NCBI GenBank assembly: GCA_963170055.1
Contig: CAUJGJ010000378.1
Span: forward strand, 500,001-547,500
Length of the DNA stretch: 47,500 bases
Source of the DNA: Halisarca cf. caerulea
Taxonomy: Eukaryota; Porifera; Demospongiae; Chondrillida; Halisarcidae
Direction: 5' to 3'
Of the stretch, positions 10,230 through 22,359 are shown in pieces. The position numbers and the translations under genes were made by a program. Position 1 is the first letter of the stretch, and every line of letters begins with the position of its first letter. The notes under the pieces are model-generated. The model had not been told where the DNA came from and searched no databases. It was given only the letters and a program-made list of their open reading frames with translations.

Positions 10230-11446
10230 AGGCAAGTGTGAAAATCAAGCTTTGGGAGATCGACCAGCAAATATCACAGACAGAAATCAAGATGAAGACG
10301 CAAATATATTTGAAATCACAGACCAAGACAGAACGTCAGTTCAGCCCAATGAAAGTGACGATTGTTCAAATCAGTGAGTCTCCAGCCGGCAGCGTTAAAA
10401 GTGAGTCCCTAGAAAGTTTTTCATCCTTCACTCCAGCGCATGATCTTACTTTCACATGGGGGGATTTGAATGGGAAGGAAGTTGAAGGTGAGATTGATAA
10501 GGCATATGATGAAGTGGTTCATCGGCGGAGAAATAAGATCCCATCTAAAAGCAAGGAAAGGCTTTTGTACAGGAAATGGCTAGCTTATTCTTGTCGTATG
10601 CGGAAGCATCTACAAGAGAATAAATAGCACTGAAGGCTGCAATGGTGATGCTGGCCCTTGTACTTCAGAAGCCATTCAAAACATCAAAGTCTAAGGATCA
10701 TGTTCAGTGTATAGAGTGGAGACTCAGTATCTGGAAGCAAGGAAACTTCAAGGGCTTGCTTGAGGAGGGGAGGGCCATTCAGGGAAGGTTTCAGCCCAAA
10801 AGAAGAGTAGAGAGGACACAGACATCACGACGATTAGCAGAGGTGATGGGGTAAGGCAAGATAAAGGAAGCAACAAGTCGAGCATGCCCTAAGCTCCTGC
10901 AAAGGTGGTAACGTGATAAGACGACACGACGAGATCAGAGATGTGACTGCTTCACTGTTGAGAGAGGTGACACAAAGTGTAGAAACTGAACCTGTACTGC
11001 AACCACTTACCGGAGAGGTTCTCCGAGGCAGGAGTGCAAACACCGAAGATGATGCCAGAACAGATGTGAAGTGTAGAGGTTTCTGGAATGCACATCAAGA
11101 CGTATTCTTAGATGTTTGGGTTTTAACTCACTTGCGTCGTGCAATCGCAGTAACCCCATTAAGTTCATCTACCAGCAACATGAACGAGAAAAAAGGAGAG
11201 TGTATGAGCAAAGAGTGCGAGAAGTAGAACATGGTACATTCACACCCCTAGTCTTATCAGCCACAAGAGGAATGGGCCCTTCTGCTTCTGTTTTCTATCA
11301 GAAACTAGCAGCAATGAACGCCACCAAATGGGGTCATAGATATAAGCAAGTGATATCATGGATAAGGCAGAGGCTGACCTTCAGCCTTCTCAGGTCATCA
11401 ATCACTGCCATCAGAGCAACAAGACTCCCTATGCCACCACCTCCAG
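10230..11446 (+). pseudogene. Retroelement remnant: N-terminal domain joined to C-terminal nuclease-like domain, RT missing
   Basis: 10420-10627 encodes FTWGDLNGKEVEGEIDKAYD with EVVHRRRN. After a frameshift, 10624-10854 encodes IALKAAMVMLALVLQKPFKT and KSKDHVQCIEWRLSIW, then GLLEEGRAIQGRF. From memory, this is the N-terminal domain of a large marine-invertebrate family of RT-bearing elements. The next recognisable piece, 10913-11110, encodes RRHDEIRDVTASLLREV, EPVLQPLTGEVL and DARTDV, and 11175-11440 encodes YEQRVREVEHGTFTPLV and WIRQRLTFSLLRS; these belong to the C-terminal restriction-endonuclease-like region of the same proteins. The RT that should lie between (about 500 residues) is absent, so it is internally deleted. 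Several frame changes make it non-coding today. Its 3' end runs into the TG array. Confidence 0.7.
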
Positions 11447-11468
11447 ATCCGACCATGATCTCCATCAT

Positions 11469-12030
<562 letters not shown>

Positions 12031-12119
12031 TGTCTCTCTCTCTTTTTTTCTTCCGAACATGTCAACATTATTATTAAAAGAAATACAGACATACATGTCA
12101 AGTGAGAGTAAGAAGTAAG

Positions 12120-12580
12120 ATACAGGTGGTGAGCATGTGGTCACAAGTTTAAGCCACTGCCAAAAACATTAGACGATAATGCTGCACAGTATAGGCTGAA
12201 AACGTGAACTACGGGTACATGAATATACAGAATATACAAGAGAGTTGCATGTGGGTACAAAACCAATAAACAAGAACCTCAAACTGAGGAAGTGGGAGTA
12301 ATACACAGCTGGGTACAAGGGGAAGGAAACTCAGGGTTGTGAGCAAGCATAATGGTCCTTGGTTTCAGTCACTGCCAAAGAATAATATTAATAATATGTT
12401 GATTCTGCACAGTATTATGCTGAAAACTCAGTAGGAATCCCCTGCTCAAGGAGTTATCTCGCTCATGGGACTTGTTGAGGTGACTAATAACTGTTACAGT
12501 AAACTGAGGAAGTGGCAAAGGAAACCTCCAAATGTTTCTCCAGAAGTTAGCGCTAGGTGTCAAAAGCAGCTGTAACTTAT
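12120..12580 (+). repeat. Two diverged tandem copies of a ~200-bp unit
   Basis: 12120-12310 and about 12335-12520 share, in order, GTTTxAGxCACTGCCAAA, CTGCACAGTAT, GGCTGAAAA/TGCTGAAAAC, and AAACTGAGGAAGTGG. No coding potential. From 12580 to 13050 nothing further is recognised. Confidence 0.5.
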
Positions 12581-13038
12581 GTAGTGCAGGTAAAGTAAGC
12601 CTAGGAACATGCTTTTGGAGTTATTCCTTGACTGCACTTTAGTCTCAAGCCACCATTTTGTTTTTCACTGCACATGTCATTGAGTATTATTATTGCACGA
12701 AAGCCAAATATAAACTACATGTGAGATCTTAGGTAGTCCAGACCCTGCTAAAAGTGATATGCAAAACACATAATATACAGTTCACAGCCTGGCCTAAGGA
12801 AAGAAAATAAACAATAGCTATCATATCTCATGCATTGCCAAGTTGTACTGTAACAATCAAAGGGTTACTATACTGTCAATTCTCTCGCCAGTTACGCTTA
12901 CACCAGATGATGTGAGAGTGGTGTAGGACAGTCTTGTCCATGTCCATTTCCAGGCTTCTGCGCTCTTTCAATGGTGGCATGTTGAGGGTCTTGTAATGCT
13001 TGGAAGCTCTTGAAATTTAAGAAACCTTGAGAGCCCAC

Positions 13039-13046
13039 CTCTCTCT

Positions 13047-13107
<61 letters not shown>
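13039..13107. repeat. (TC)n(TG)n microsatellite
   Basis: A short CT run (13039-13050) passes directly into about 55 bases of TG. Confidence 0.95.
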
Positions 13108-13108
<1 letters not shown>

Positions 13109-13539
13109 ATATGCGTGGGTGCATTCATGCGTGTGTGTATGTACTGCATGTGCCAAAATCAACCATGACTGGCTATTAATTGGTCTGATATGCCGCATTA
13201 TATAACCTAAAGAATCAAAATTCACTTTGGGGACTCATCTAACCTCCTTAGTTATATACTTCCACAAAATCACATACATCAGCCCTCCTTGCATCCATGC
13301 ACTGCATGCGTTCTATAGCATCTAGGATGCCGCATATGTGCATACCTTCCCCAGACTACTATACATTGTTATAGCCCTACCCACTTAATCATTATTTAAA
13401 AGCCTGCTATATATGATACATATTAGTTACTGTAATAATATGCATTAAAATTGCGCTCATGTATTGAACGGCAGATGTACACTATCATACCTAATCTTCC
13501 CCACTTAAACCCTGTACACACCTCCACACGTACACCCAT

Positions 13540-13627
13540 ATGCACACATGCACACACACACATGCATACATGCACACGCACGCGCACACACACACACACG
13601 CTGTCACGTGCACACACACGTACACAT

Positions 13628-13665
<38 letters not shown>

Positions 13666-13701
13666 ACATACACGCACACACACACATACACACAAACACA
13701 A

Positions 13702-13740
<39 letters not shown>
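13540..13740. repeat. CA-rich imperfect microsatellite
   Basis: About 200 bases of (CA)n with frequent G, T and AAAC/ATAC interruptions. Long ORFs in both directions are composition artefacts. A short (TAT/TTA)n run follows at 13887-13912. Confidence 0.9.
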
Positions 13741-13743
<3 letters not shown>

Positions 13744-13949
13744 CCACATAATGCTATATTCATTATTGTAGGTAATACTATACGTATAGAAATTCAATTT
13801 TATGTGTGTACAGTAGTGCCACCTTACCAATGTTGTAACCTTTTGTCCACAACGAGTAGAATTCTTTGATTTTACCTTTATAATTTCTATTATTATTATT
13901 ATTATTATTACTATAATGTACCTAACACAATGCTGGCAAGACATTAGCA

Positions 13950-14610
13950 CATCTTAATTTCAAATTGATACAAATTCAATAGTATTATACTAGTTTCGAA
14001 CAAATTAACTTTCTGGTCGTTCAAAATGTATGTCTCGAGAGATTGATAAGCAAAGGGACTGTTTTCAAAGCAATCAATCAGAGTGTTTGCAAACTATTAG
14101 CTGTTAACTGAAAATACTAAATAGCTATTTAGTCATGCGTGTCGCACCTGAATTTATGGTTGATTATGTTTAGTTGCCACATTGATTAGTTAATTTAATT
14201 GCTCTATAATCAGGATGTTATTAACTATGGTTGTAGGTTACCATGACAGATATATCTAATTTTAATTGTTTGGAACAGTCACTGAACATACTGTTTATTG
14301 TAACTGGACAATTGTTTTGAAAACAATTGCCATATTTGGTCATTGTTTTGAAAACAATTCCTATATCTCATTCTAGTATAAATTTATACTTCATTATTAC
14401 CATTATACAAAACTAATTCTCTATTGTAAGACTTTCATTTGAATCCATATCATATATACTGGACGAGCATTACACATCAGAAGTCTAAATTAAACAATAA
14501 TCATAATTTCAGGTTTCTACTGAAAATGTGGTCAGGTCCAAACTGAACAAATTGACCTGCTCCGGCAACCTTGCTGAAGGTAGCAAATTACTAGTTATCC
14601 TTACAATTTA
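13950..14610. other. Gene-free spacer with a duplicated palindrome
   Basis: No gene. The near-palindrome ATTGTTTTGAAAACAATT occurs twice, at about 14312-14329 and 14342-14359, separated by a dozen bases. A related TGTTTTCAAAGCAAT lies near 14060. Confidence 0.6.
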
Positions 14611-15000
14611 CAATTGGCACTACTAGTAGCCTCTATACAGGTTAGCCAATAGCAATAATCATACACGCAAGTACTATTATGCTACGTTTCTTCGTCTGTG
14701 GTAAAATTTGCTATTGGTACTCCAACAAGAAAACTGCAGTTGAAATGTGGTAATCTTGGCACCCTCCTGTTTTGCCTTTCTTGAGATATGCTCCATTTAT
14801 AGTTCAAAATAATATGTAGCTCAAATTAAATGCCCATGCAAGAATTAGTACACCAAACTTTGTTTACAAATTATTATTATTCTCCAGAATTGTTATAAAA
14901 ACAGTGAAAAAGCCACACGTACGCATTGGGAGAGACTAGCTTAAAAATAATTTACTGGCCATGGTATAAAAAATAACCTGCATATTAAGCTATATTCATC
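14610..15000 (-). repeat. Dispersed repeat R1, copy b (inverted relative to copy a)
   Basis: Reverse complement of 7785-8130 with moderate divergence and an ATT-repeat insertion near 14872. With copy a it forms a ~7-kb-spaced inverted pair bracketing the interval between gene A and the C2 gene. Confidence 0.65.
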
Positions 15001-15045
15001 ATTGCATGCTGATTGTCACATAATAATATATATAAGATTATTTAG

Positions 15046-15156
15046 TAGTTAAGACACAGGAGCGAGGGCTGTGTGGGATATAAAATGCATTCGCCCTCAG
15101 AACTCAGCATTATATATATATATGCCATACAGCCCAGGACCTATATGTCTTAACTA
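15046..15156. mobile_element. 111-bp foldback-type miniature element
   Basis: The ends are complementary: TAGTTAAGACACAGG at left against TAGTTAAGACATATAGG read from the right. The complementarity continues inward through GGGCTGT(G/A)TGG and ATATA, leaving a ~35-base loop. No coding potential. From 15157 to 15840 no gene or repeat is recognised. Confidence 0.6.
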
Positions 15157-15840
15157 TCATATTATATAGCATCCGTTCGTAGACTTTATAGGCAAGTGTT
15201 CTTGACATCTAGGAATTCTACGAAGCAATTTGAACATTAGCTATAGAGTTTCCGAGGGGAATTGGCAGTAAGAATCCCCAAAAAAGAGTTTTCAGCTATG
15301 ATGCTAAGTTCACTTCTCGCGGTGGCAAAGATTGGCTTCTTTTGGGTTCAATTTGTAGTGTGTTTCTTCGTATATAAGTCTCTTTAAGGAACTTTGCAGA
15401 GAGGAAGTTGCTTAAATACACAAGTTTCCAAGTATAAACTCACGGCGAGTTAGACGCCAATGTTCTATTAAATCGCTATATAATCGTACTGTTACCATGG
15501 TAAGGGATGCTATAATAATTTACAGCTCCACATGCCAATTCATGATAAGAATTTTTGCTCTAATATATGCCACTACAGCTTATGCTGATCATTTTGTTGT
15601 ATGTCGAATGCAATAACTGTATGCATTCAATATTATGATTAATTTTATTGTGCTTATATTTGTGTACATTTCAGTGACAATATATTATGCATGATTATTG
15701 AAAGCGAAGCATAAAATGTATATGAGGTTAATACCTCTTGCACAAATAATTGTTATAATATTATAGGCTTACACATTTTGCATTGTGATTTACTATTAAT
15801 CTCTGTCACTTCAGCACAATGATTAGTACGCTTTACCTTG

Positions 15841-16263
15841 TCAGAAAGAATAATCTATATAATATGAATATTCTATCTTGTTGTCCAGCCTCTCCACATT
15901 TTCACTGCATGGTGTGAGGATGTCCACTCTATAGTTGCTGGTCATAGAATCATCAGCACCTCTAAGACCACCATCTTCATCCCAAATCCGAATGTTGAAG
16001 TGGGACCATTGTCCGTCTCCAAAAGACAACTCCTGATTCCACACTGGGCTAAGAGTCCCATCCTTTGTAGTAGTACTTCTGGATATAGCAGTATCATCCA
16101 GTGTATACGCTGTGACAGTAGCATATGGGTCAGCAGTGTTCCCTCCACCATCAGTGTTAGGAAGGCCATAGGCTTTGATCACTGTGATTTTCAAATCTCC
16201 AGGAACATGGTCCGTCATTCTAGCATCCAAAGGTGTAAGTATAATAGACAGTGCTATAAGCAT
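15841..16263 (-). CDS. Small secreted C2-domain protein (C2-1)
   Basis: 140 residues from the ATG at 16263. Residues 1-14 (MLIALSIILTPLDA) are a short signal peptide. Residues ~22-112 form a single C2 domain: first strand GDLKITVIKAYGLP, loop-1 acidic residues Asp38 and Asp45 in TADPYATV, LSPVWNQELSFG in the middle, and loop-3 Asp95, Asp97 and Asp104 in WDEDGG...ADD. Five loop acids suggest calcium-dependent membrane binding. The tail (113-140) is Tyr-rich with one Cys. The export signal suggests action outside the cell or in a secretory compartment, as for perforin-type C2 domains rather than cytosolic ones. A second, damaged copy lies at 32188-32608, each time beside a copy of the large C80/RTX gene. 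A retrotransposon sits about 55 bases upstream, which could alter expression. An upstream exon cannot be excluded. The C2 call is firm; the role is unknown. Confidence 0.8.
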   Translation of the reverse strand: MLIALSIILTPLDARMTDHVPGDLKITVIKAYGLPNTDGGGNTADPYATVTAYTLDDTAISRSTTTKDGTLSPVWNQELSFGDGQWSHFNIRIWDEDGGLRGADDSMTSNYRVDILTPCSENVERLDNKIEYSYYIDYSF

Positions 16264-16277
16264 TGCAGTCAGAGGCA

Positions 16278-16296
16278 CTGTACAAAGAAGCAAAAT
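16278..16296 (-). promoter_or_regulatory. Possible 3' splice acceptor upstream of C2-1
   Basis: Minus-strand TTTTGCTTCTTTGTACAG ends 14 bases before the ATG. The duplicate gene has a pyrimidine tract ending in ATAGAG at the same place, followed by the same CTCTGACTGCA leader. Confidence 0.4.
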
Positions 16297-16332
16297 GCAA
16301 ACTAGAATAGAAAATGCTAATACATATTATGT

Positions 16333-16376
<44 letters not shown>

Positions 16377-16378
<2 letters not shown>

Positions 16379-18659
16379 TGCATGCCCCGATGAGAACTCA
16401 TTGAAATTGCTGCAAGAAAAGCACCCTCTTCCTTACCCGGACTTCAATTTACCTCCTTGTCATCTACCCAACACCACCCCTCTAACAGTGAACTCCCAAA
16501 CTTTAACAAAAGCAGTGTACGCCTTCCCCACTGGCTCAGCATGTGGCCACGATGGCATGTACCCACAGATTTTGAAGGACCTCATTTCTCCTTCCCTGGG
16601 CCTTGTTGCTGAAGCCCTTATCTCCTCGCTGACAAAGTTTGTCACCTTGGTGTTAAAGGGCGAAGTTCCCAAGGAAGCCCGCCAGTTCTTCTTCGGTGCA
16701 AGCCTCATAGGTTTGAATAAAGTTGATGGTGGGGTGAGGCCTATTGCCATTGGCTGTGCACTCCGACGCTTAGTTAGCAAGTGTGCATGCGCAATGGTGA
16801 GAGATGAGATGCAGCTACTTCTTTCTCCTTCCCAACTGGGTTTCGGAGTTCCTCATGGAATAGAAGCAGCAGTTCATGCAGGGAGGGCTTATCTTTCAAG
16901 CATGGTGGCTGGAAATGCAATGCTAAAATTAGATTTCCGGAATGCATTCAACACACCGAGGACAGACAAGATGCTAGAAGCTGTTTTAGATAAAGCCCCC
17001 AGTGTGTTCCCTCTTGCCCACTGCGCTTACAGCACCCATTCATTTCTATACTATGGGCAGAGGGATGTGATCATCTCTTCTGAAGGAGTACAGCAGGGTG
17101 ATCCCTTGGGTCCGCTCCTATTTTGTCTTGCAATCCACGACCTGGTTGCTGCAATTCAAACTGAGTTTGCAGTTTTCTATCTCGATGATGGGACACTGAG
17201 TGGACCTGTGGATTGTGTCATGTCTGCTTTAACATCCATTGCGGACGGAGCCAGAAACCTAGGTCTAGAGTTGAATCACTCCAAGTCTGAGCTGATTTGT
17301 GTTGATGACTCCACTAAGGAGTGTATACTGTCCTCCTTTCCACTGCTGAAGATTACTGACCCAGAGGATGCCATCCTCTTAGGCTCACCAATTGGATCAA
17401 GAAAAGCAGTTGATAATGCCATCAAGAAGAAAATCAGCAACCTGAAATTACTTGGGGAACGAATAAAAGAGGTTCAAGCTCACGATGCTTTGTGCCTATT
17501 AAGAAGTGCCTTCACTCTGCCTAGGCTTCTGTTCCTCATTCGCACAGCTCCCTGCTTCCAGTCACATCTTCTTGCACAATTTGATCTCCTCCAGAGACAT
17601 CTACTAGAGTCCCTTTGTAACATCTCTCTAGATGACACTAGCTGGACTCAGGCTTCTCTTCCCATCAACTCAGGAGGCTTGGGGATTCGTTCTGCTGCCA
17701 TGCTTGCATCTTGCACATTTCTGGCCTCTGCTGCAGGCAGCGAACCCTTATCCCTAGCCATCCTCCCTGAGCGTTTCACATCGGTGAATCCTCATCTTAG
17801 AGAAGAGGCCCTCAGTCACTGGAAACAATCTTTGTCATCACCCAATGATACATCTCCTCCCTCAGGCCTAAAAGCCTCTGTTCAGAAGACATGGGACAAA
17901 CCTGTTGTGGAAAGTTGTTTTTCCTCCCTTGTCGCCAAGGCTGACCCTCAAGGAAAGGCCCGCCTTCTTGCTTCCCAGCAAAAGGAGTCCGGAGCTTGGC
18001 TCTCAGCACCTCCAGTTACATCATTGGGGCTAAGGATGTCGAATGACACAATCCGCATTGCCACGTCACTCCGCCTGGGCACCCCCATCTGCTTTCCACA
18101 CGACTGCTCCTTATGCGGAAGTCACATCGACGCTTCTGGGACTCATGGCTTGAGTTGTCGTAGATCCCAAGGAAGAATTCCAAGGCATAGTCATCTCAAC
18201 AGATTAGTTAGAGATGCGCTTTCCAACGCACAAATTCCTGCCATTTTGGAGCCCCAGGGTTTGTCGCGTACTGATGGAAAGAGACCTGATGGTCTGACGA
18301 TCACCCCTTGGTCAAATGGTCACCCGCTTGTGTGGGATGAAACTTGTTGGGACACCTTTGCTCCATCCCACATAGTATATTCTGCTACCGGGGCCGGAGT
18401 ACTGGCTGATGTGGCAGGTCACCGCAAGAAAGTGACCTATGAGGAGATCAGTCAGTCTCATATCTTTGTGCCGTTAGCTTTTGAGACATCAGGGTCCATG
18501 GGAAAGGATGCTGTCACCTTTCTCCATCAGCTGGCATCACGAATGAGATCCATATCTCATGATCCCCTGGAGTATTTAAAATTGTGCCAGAAAGTTAGTA
18601 TATGCATTCAAAACTATAACTGTGCATCAATCTTAGGTTGTAGTCAGTCTTTAGTTTAA
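16377..18659 (+). CDS. Reverse transcriptase with C-terminal Zn-finger and restriction-like endonuclease region
   Basis: An uninterrupted frame of about 760 codons; its real N-terminus is missing and the frame only begins in the TA repeat. RT landmarks in order: GVRPIAIGCALRRLVSK near 16734-16784, KLDFRNAFN near 16925, SSEGVQQGDPLGPLLF near 17075-17125, and the catalytic FYLDDG at about 17175-17192, then the thumb region. Downstream, about 18104-18160, CSLCGS...HGLSC is a Cys2-His-Cys metal site. About 18185-18360 reads RH...EPQG...RPDGLT...VWDETCWDTF, matching the acidic pattern of a PD-(D/E)xK nuclease as in R2/NeSL-type elements. No stop or frameshift suggests a young insertion. The remnant at 10.2-11.4 kb belongs to the same broad family but another subgroup. 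The exact clade is not identified. Confidence 0.8.
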
Positions 18660-18775
18660 TTGTATTTAGTTGTACTGTGTTTGTTTGCTTTCTCGTCTTT
18701 ACTCTCATGTATATGTAGTCAGTCTTTAGTTTGATTGTATTTCTTTTGTTTTCTTGTCTTTCCTTCTCACCATGT
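18641..18775 (+). repeat. Tandem duplication in the retrotransposon 3' end
   Basis: GTAGTCAGTCTTTAGTTTxA and the following T-rich ~55 bases occur twice (from 18641 and from 18716). The first copy contains the stop codon of the RT frame. Confidence 0.75.
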
Positions 18776-18789
18776 GTACATTATCATTG

Positions 18790-19110
<321 letters not shown>

Positions 19111-20034
19111 CGTGAATGGCTTCTATTTGCTGAAAATATACTATGTTTGATTTTGATGTGGCAGCATTGGCTTTATAGGAGTATTCTACAATTCAGAAGG
19201 ACAATGTGAGAGAATCATGCTCCTATTGCATAATTATAATTGTGCATTTCTTAGCGTGTAATGTCCTTTCTGAAGGTAGATTATGTCCAAAAATGGGGGA
19301 GGATTGTTTATGGTATTTTAAAAGCAGGATTGCTTACACAGCAATAATAATATTGCTCCTTTGTTTACATTGGAAGGAATTTAACGCAAGGGTCATATGA
19401 ATTCAACCATTAAAATTAAATGCTTTGAGTAACGAAAAACAGTTTGAAAGCAGAGGTCCAAATATGTACTTTCCTTGTTTATTTTGTCAAGCTTTTCTAG
19501 AGAACATTTGTTTACGTACTTCAAAATTTGTTTAGTAGCTATTCTCCCAGTATGAATGGCTGTATTGTTTTGTATGATGTAATCAAACCACACGACTGCA
19601 TGTGATGTCAACCTACAGAGTAGTCAAGCTCGATAAGAAAACTTTAATGAAAATTCTGGTAGTAGAGATCTCAGTGTACGACTTTCAAACTTTAGTATCT
19701 TGTTTGTAAAGGATCAAAACTCCAAAATCGAATATTGCGACTTTGTACGTTGTCCTGTTCCTTTCATGTCCAGCGTCTTGTAGCTGGGGACCTTCTTTTT
19801 CAGCAGATAGATAGATAGATAGGTATAATTATTTCAGCAGGAAACTCCATCAGTCAAAGACTGGTATCAAACAGATGTTTTGATAATGCACACACTGCTA
19901 CTTACATGATCGCTTTGTACAAATTATAGTACAATGAACATGCAGGGTGAACATACAGGGCATGAATGGGATCGAATTAAAATGATCTGAATTGAAAATT
20001 GGTTGATGGCACATTTGAAGGATTGTTCTGATGC

Positions 20035-21720
20035 AAATTGGTGAAGGTCATTTGGTAGATTATTCAACTCCCCGGCCTCCTGTGCAGCAAAGGATCTCCG
20101 AATTCCAAGATGTGCAGTTTTTCAACTTCTTTGGTGTTGCTGCGCCCCGTAGCTTTATTCTTGACCAACAGATCCTGGAGGATGTACACTGGGGCATGGT
20201 CCATTCAAGCAGCAATGGTCCAGGCGCATTCTGGACCTTCCACGCCTCTCAGCCAGGGTATACTCCACTTCAAGGTACTCCTCCGAGTCATCTCTTCACT
20301 TGTGTCCTATATTGTTTTGAGAGGATCAGGCACATCCTAGTGTTTTGGATTTGCTCCATTTTCTGTGGTAGTGCCTTTGTGCATTCCTGCCATATATATA
20401 TACAAGATTACAGATGAGGAAGTGTTAGGGAACAGTAGATTTTCTGCTTGATGGTGGCAGGGAGAACGTCCTTAAGCTCCCTCAGTCTGGCTTGCAGACA
20501 AGAACTCTTCCTTCTGACTGACTATATGTGCTCTTTCAATGTAAGTTGTTCATCCATAGTAACTCCAAGGCATCCAACACTTCCAACACAGAGGCCACCT
20601 CCTGAGCAGTGCCCGCAGCATGGTACAAGGTGGTGTCATCCACATACTGCTTCACTGAGGTTTGACTAGTGGCAGTGGGTATATGTCATTCACATAATAT
20701 TGTATTTTAAAAAGCAGTGGACCTAAGATCCTTGAGGTACTCCCCTCTGAACCACTGCCCAGTCAGACTTCTCCTGTCCCAAACATACCCTTTGGTACCG
20801 GTCACTCTGATAGTTGCCAAACCAAAGTAGCTCACTTCCCTGAATGCTATACATTCTCAACTTTTTCAGGAATAGATCACAGCACACCATTCTACCATGG
20901 CAACACCAAGTAACTCGTCATCATCAATTGTGTATCTCCAGTCATCGATCATAGAAACAAGTACATCCTGGGATGACATGGTCTGAAACTGAATTGAGAT
21001 CGATTTAGGATAGAATGTATGGGTCTGTAGGTAGTCATACAGTTGCCGATGGACAATTTTCTCTAAACCTTGACAACTACAGGTAGCATGGATATGGGAC
21101 AGAATTTACCTACGTAAAAGTCAGATCCACCTTTATGCACAGGAGTTAGACGAGCCATTTTCCAAGCTTGAGGTACAACAGCCCCCCTGAGGCACTGGTT
21201 GAATAGTTAGGCCAGCCTTGAGCTAATTCCTGTAGCTGCCAGTCTCAACCATTACGCACTCAGACAGTCTGTTCCTGACCCCTTGCTCCCATCGAGTCTA
21301 CTTAACATTGCAAACACGCACTCTTCGGAAATGTCATCAAAGCAGGAGACGTTATTAACACAAGAGAACAGATCAACAGCTGTGCATGGCTGGTTATGCA
21401 CAGTTCCAATCAAGTTTGCAAATTGAGAGCTAAATGCATCAACAGTGCTCTTACAATTATGCAGTAGCATGCCAGTGACCACCTTTACCTCGGTGATTGG
21501 TTGACACCACCAAGAACTCTAGCAATCTCCTCCACAACATCCTGCTATCCTTTTATTACTGATGCTATCCTCTTAGAAAACTTTGGACATAACAGTCTTG
21601 GAAAAAAGCTACAAGATGCAAGATTCAATTTAGTAGGATTTCAATCTGTGCTTTCGTTGAAACCTAGATTTTTGAGCAACAGCCTGAATCTTTACTATAA
21701 TGGAATTTGGCCTTTTTCCT
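20035..21720 (-). pseudogene. Decayed non-LTR reverse transcriptase, copy 1
   Basis: Read on the minus strand: an N-terminal linker and finger start near 21482-21250 (FSSQFANLIGTV, ISEECVFAMLSRLDGSK). The palm region with YVDDTTLYHAAGTAQEV lies at about 20600-20665, and the thumb and C-terminal region at about 20040-20500. Many stops and frameshifts break it. About 145 bases present in copies 2 and 3 (between the YVDD block and the thumb) are missing here. It is the only copy with the C-terminal part. Jockey/CR1-like RT by motif style. Confidence 0.7.
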
Positions 21721-22359
21721 ATTTTTGATATGATTAACAAGCAACATGGCATTCATAGTTTATGACATTTGTATTATCCCTTTAGCGATTCAGATACTAA
21801 GTATGTACTATGCCATAGATATGGTAAATGGTATTTTTAGAACATCGATCTACTCATATTCAAACTGAAAACAAGCCGACTATCTGAACGACCTCGAAGA
21901 CGATGTCATTTTACTTTATGTCCATAAATCAGACATAACATACCTTTGCCGTTAGAATGCACATATTATCTTGCCCATAAGTGTAGTGTATCATATTTGC
22001 ATTTAGTCTATACATGTATGTGCACAGGTCACAGATAACTCACCTATTCAGCTAGTGGCATGAAGCACACGTTTGCAGATCTACAGTCATGTTTAGTATC
22101 AGATACTCTAAGGAGAATGTATGGTAAAGTGTTACTTCAATACCTCAATGACATGAACGTCCACAATGCCAATTTGTAACGCATGCTACATCAATGAGGA
22201 ATCATTTATGCTATGACTATGTGCATGAATGGTATATTGTCATCTGAATCAGATGCAACAGTGATCCTTATATGATACTAATCTCATTAGTCACACTATC
22301 AGGTTAAAGAATAATACTTTTGCCCCCTTCATAAATACATTTGAAGTTTCCACAGCAAT

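Noticed and set aside
13423..13950. Overlapping ORFs in CA-rich sequence
   Set aside because: Composition artefact of the microsatellite; no domain features.
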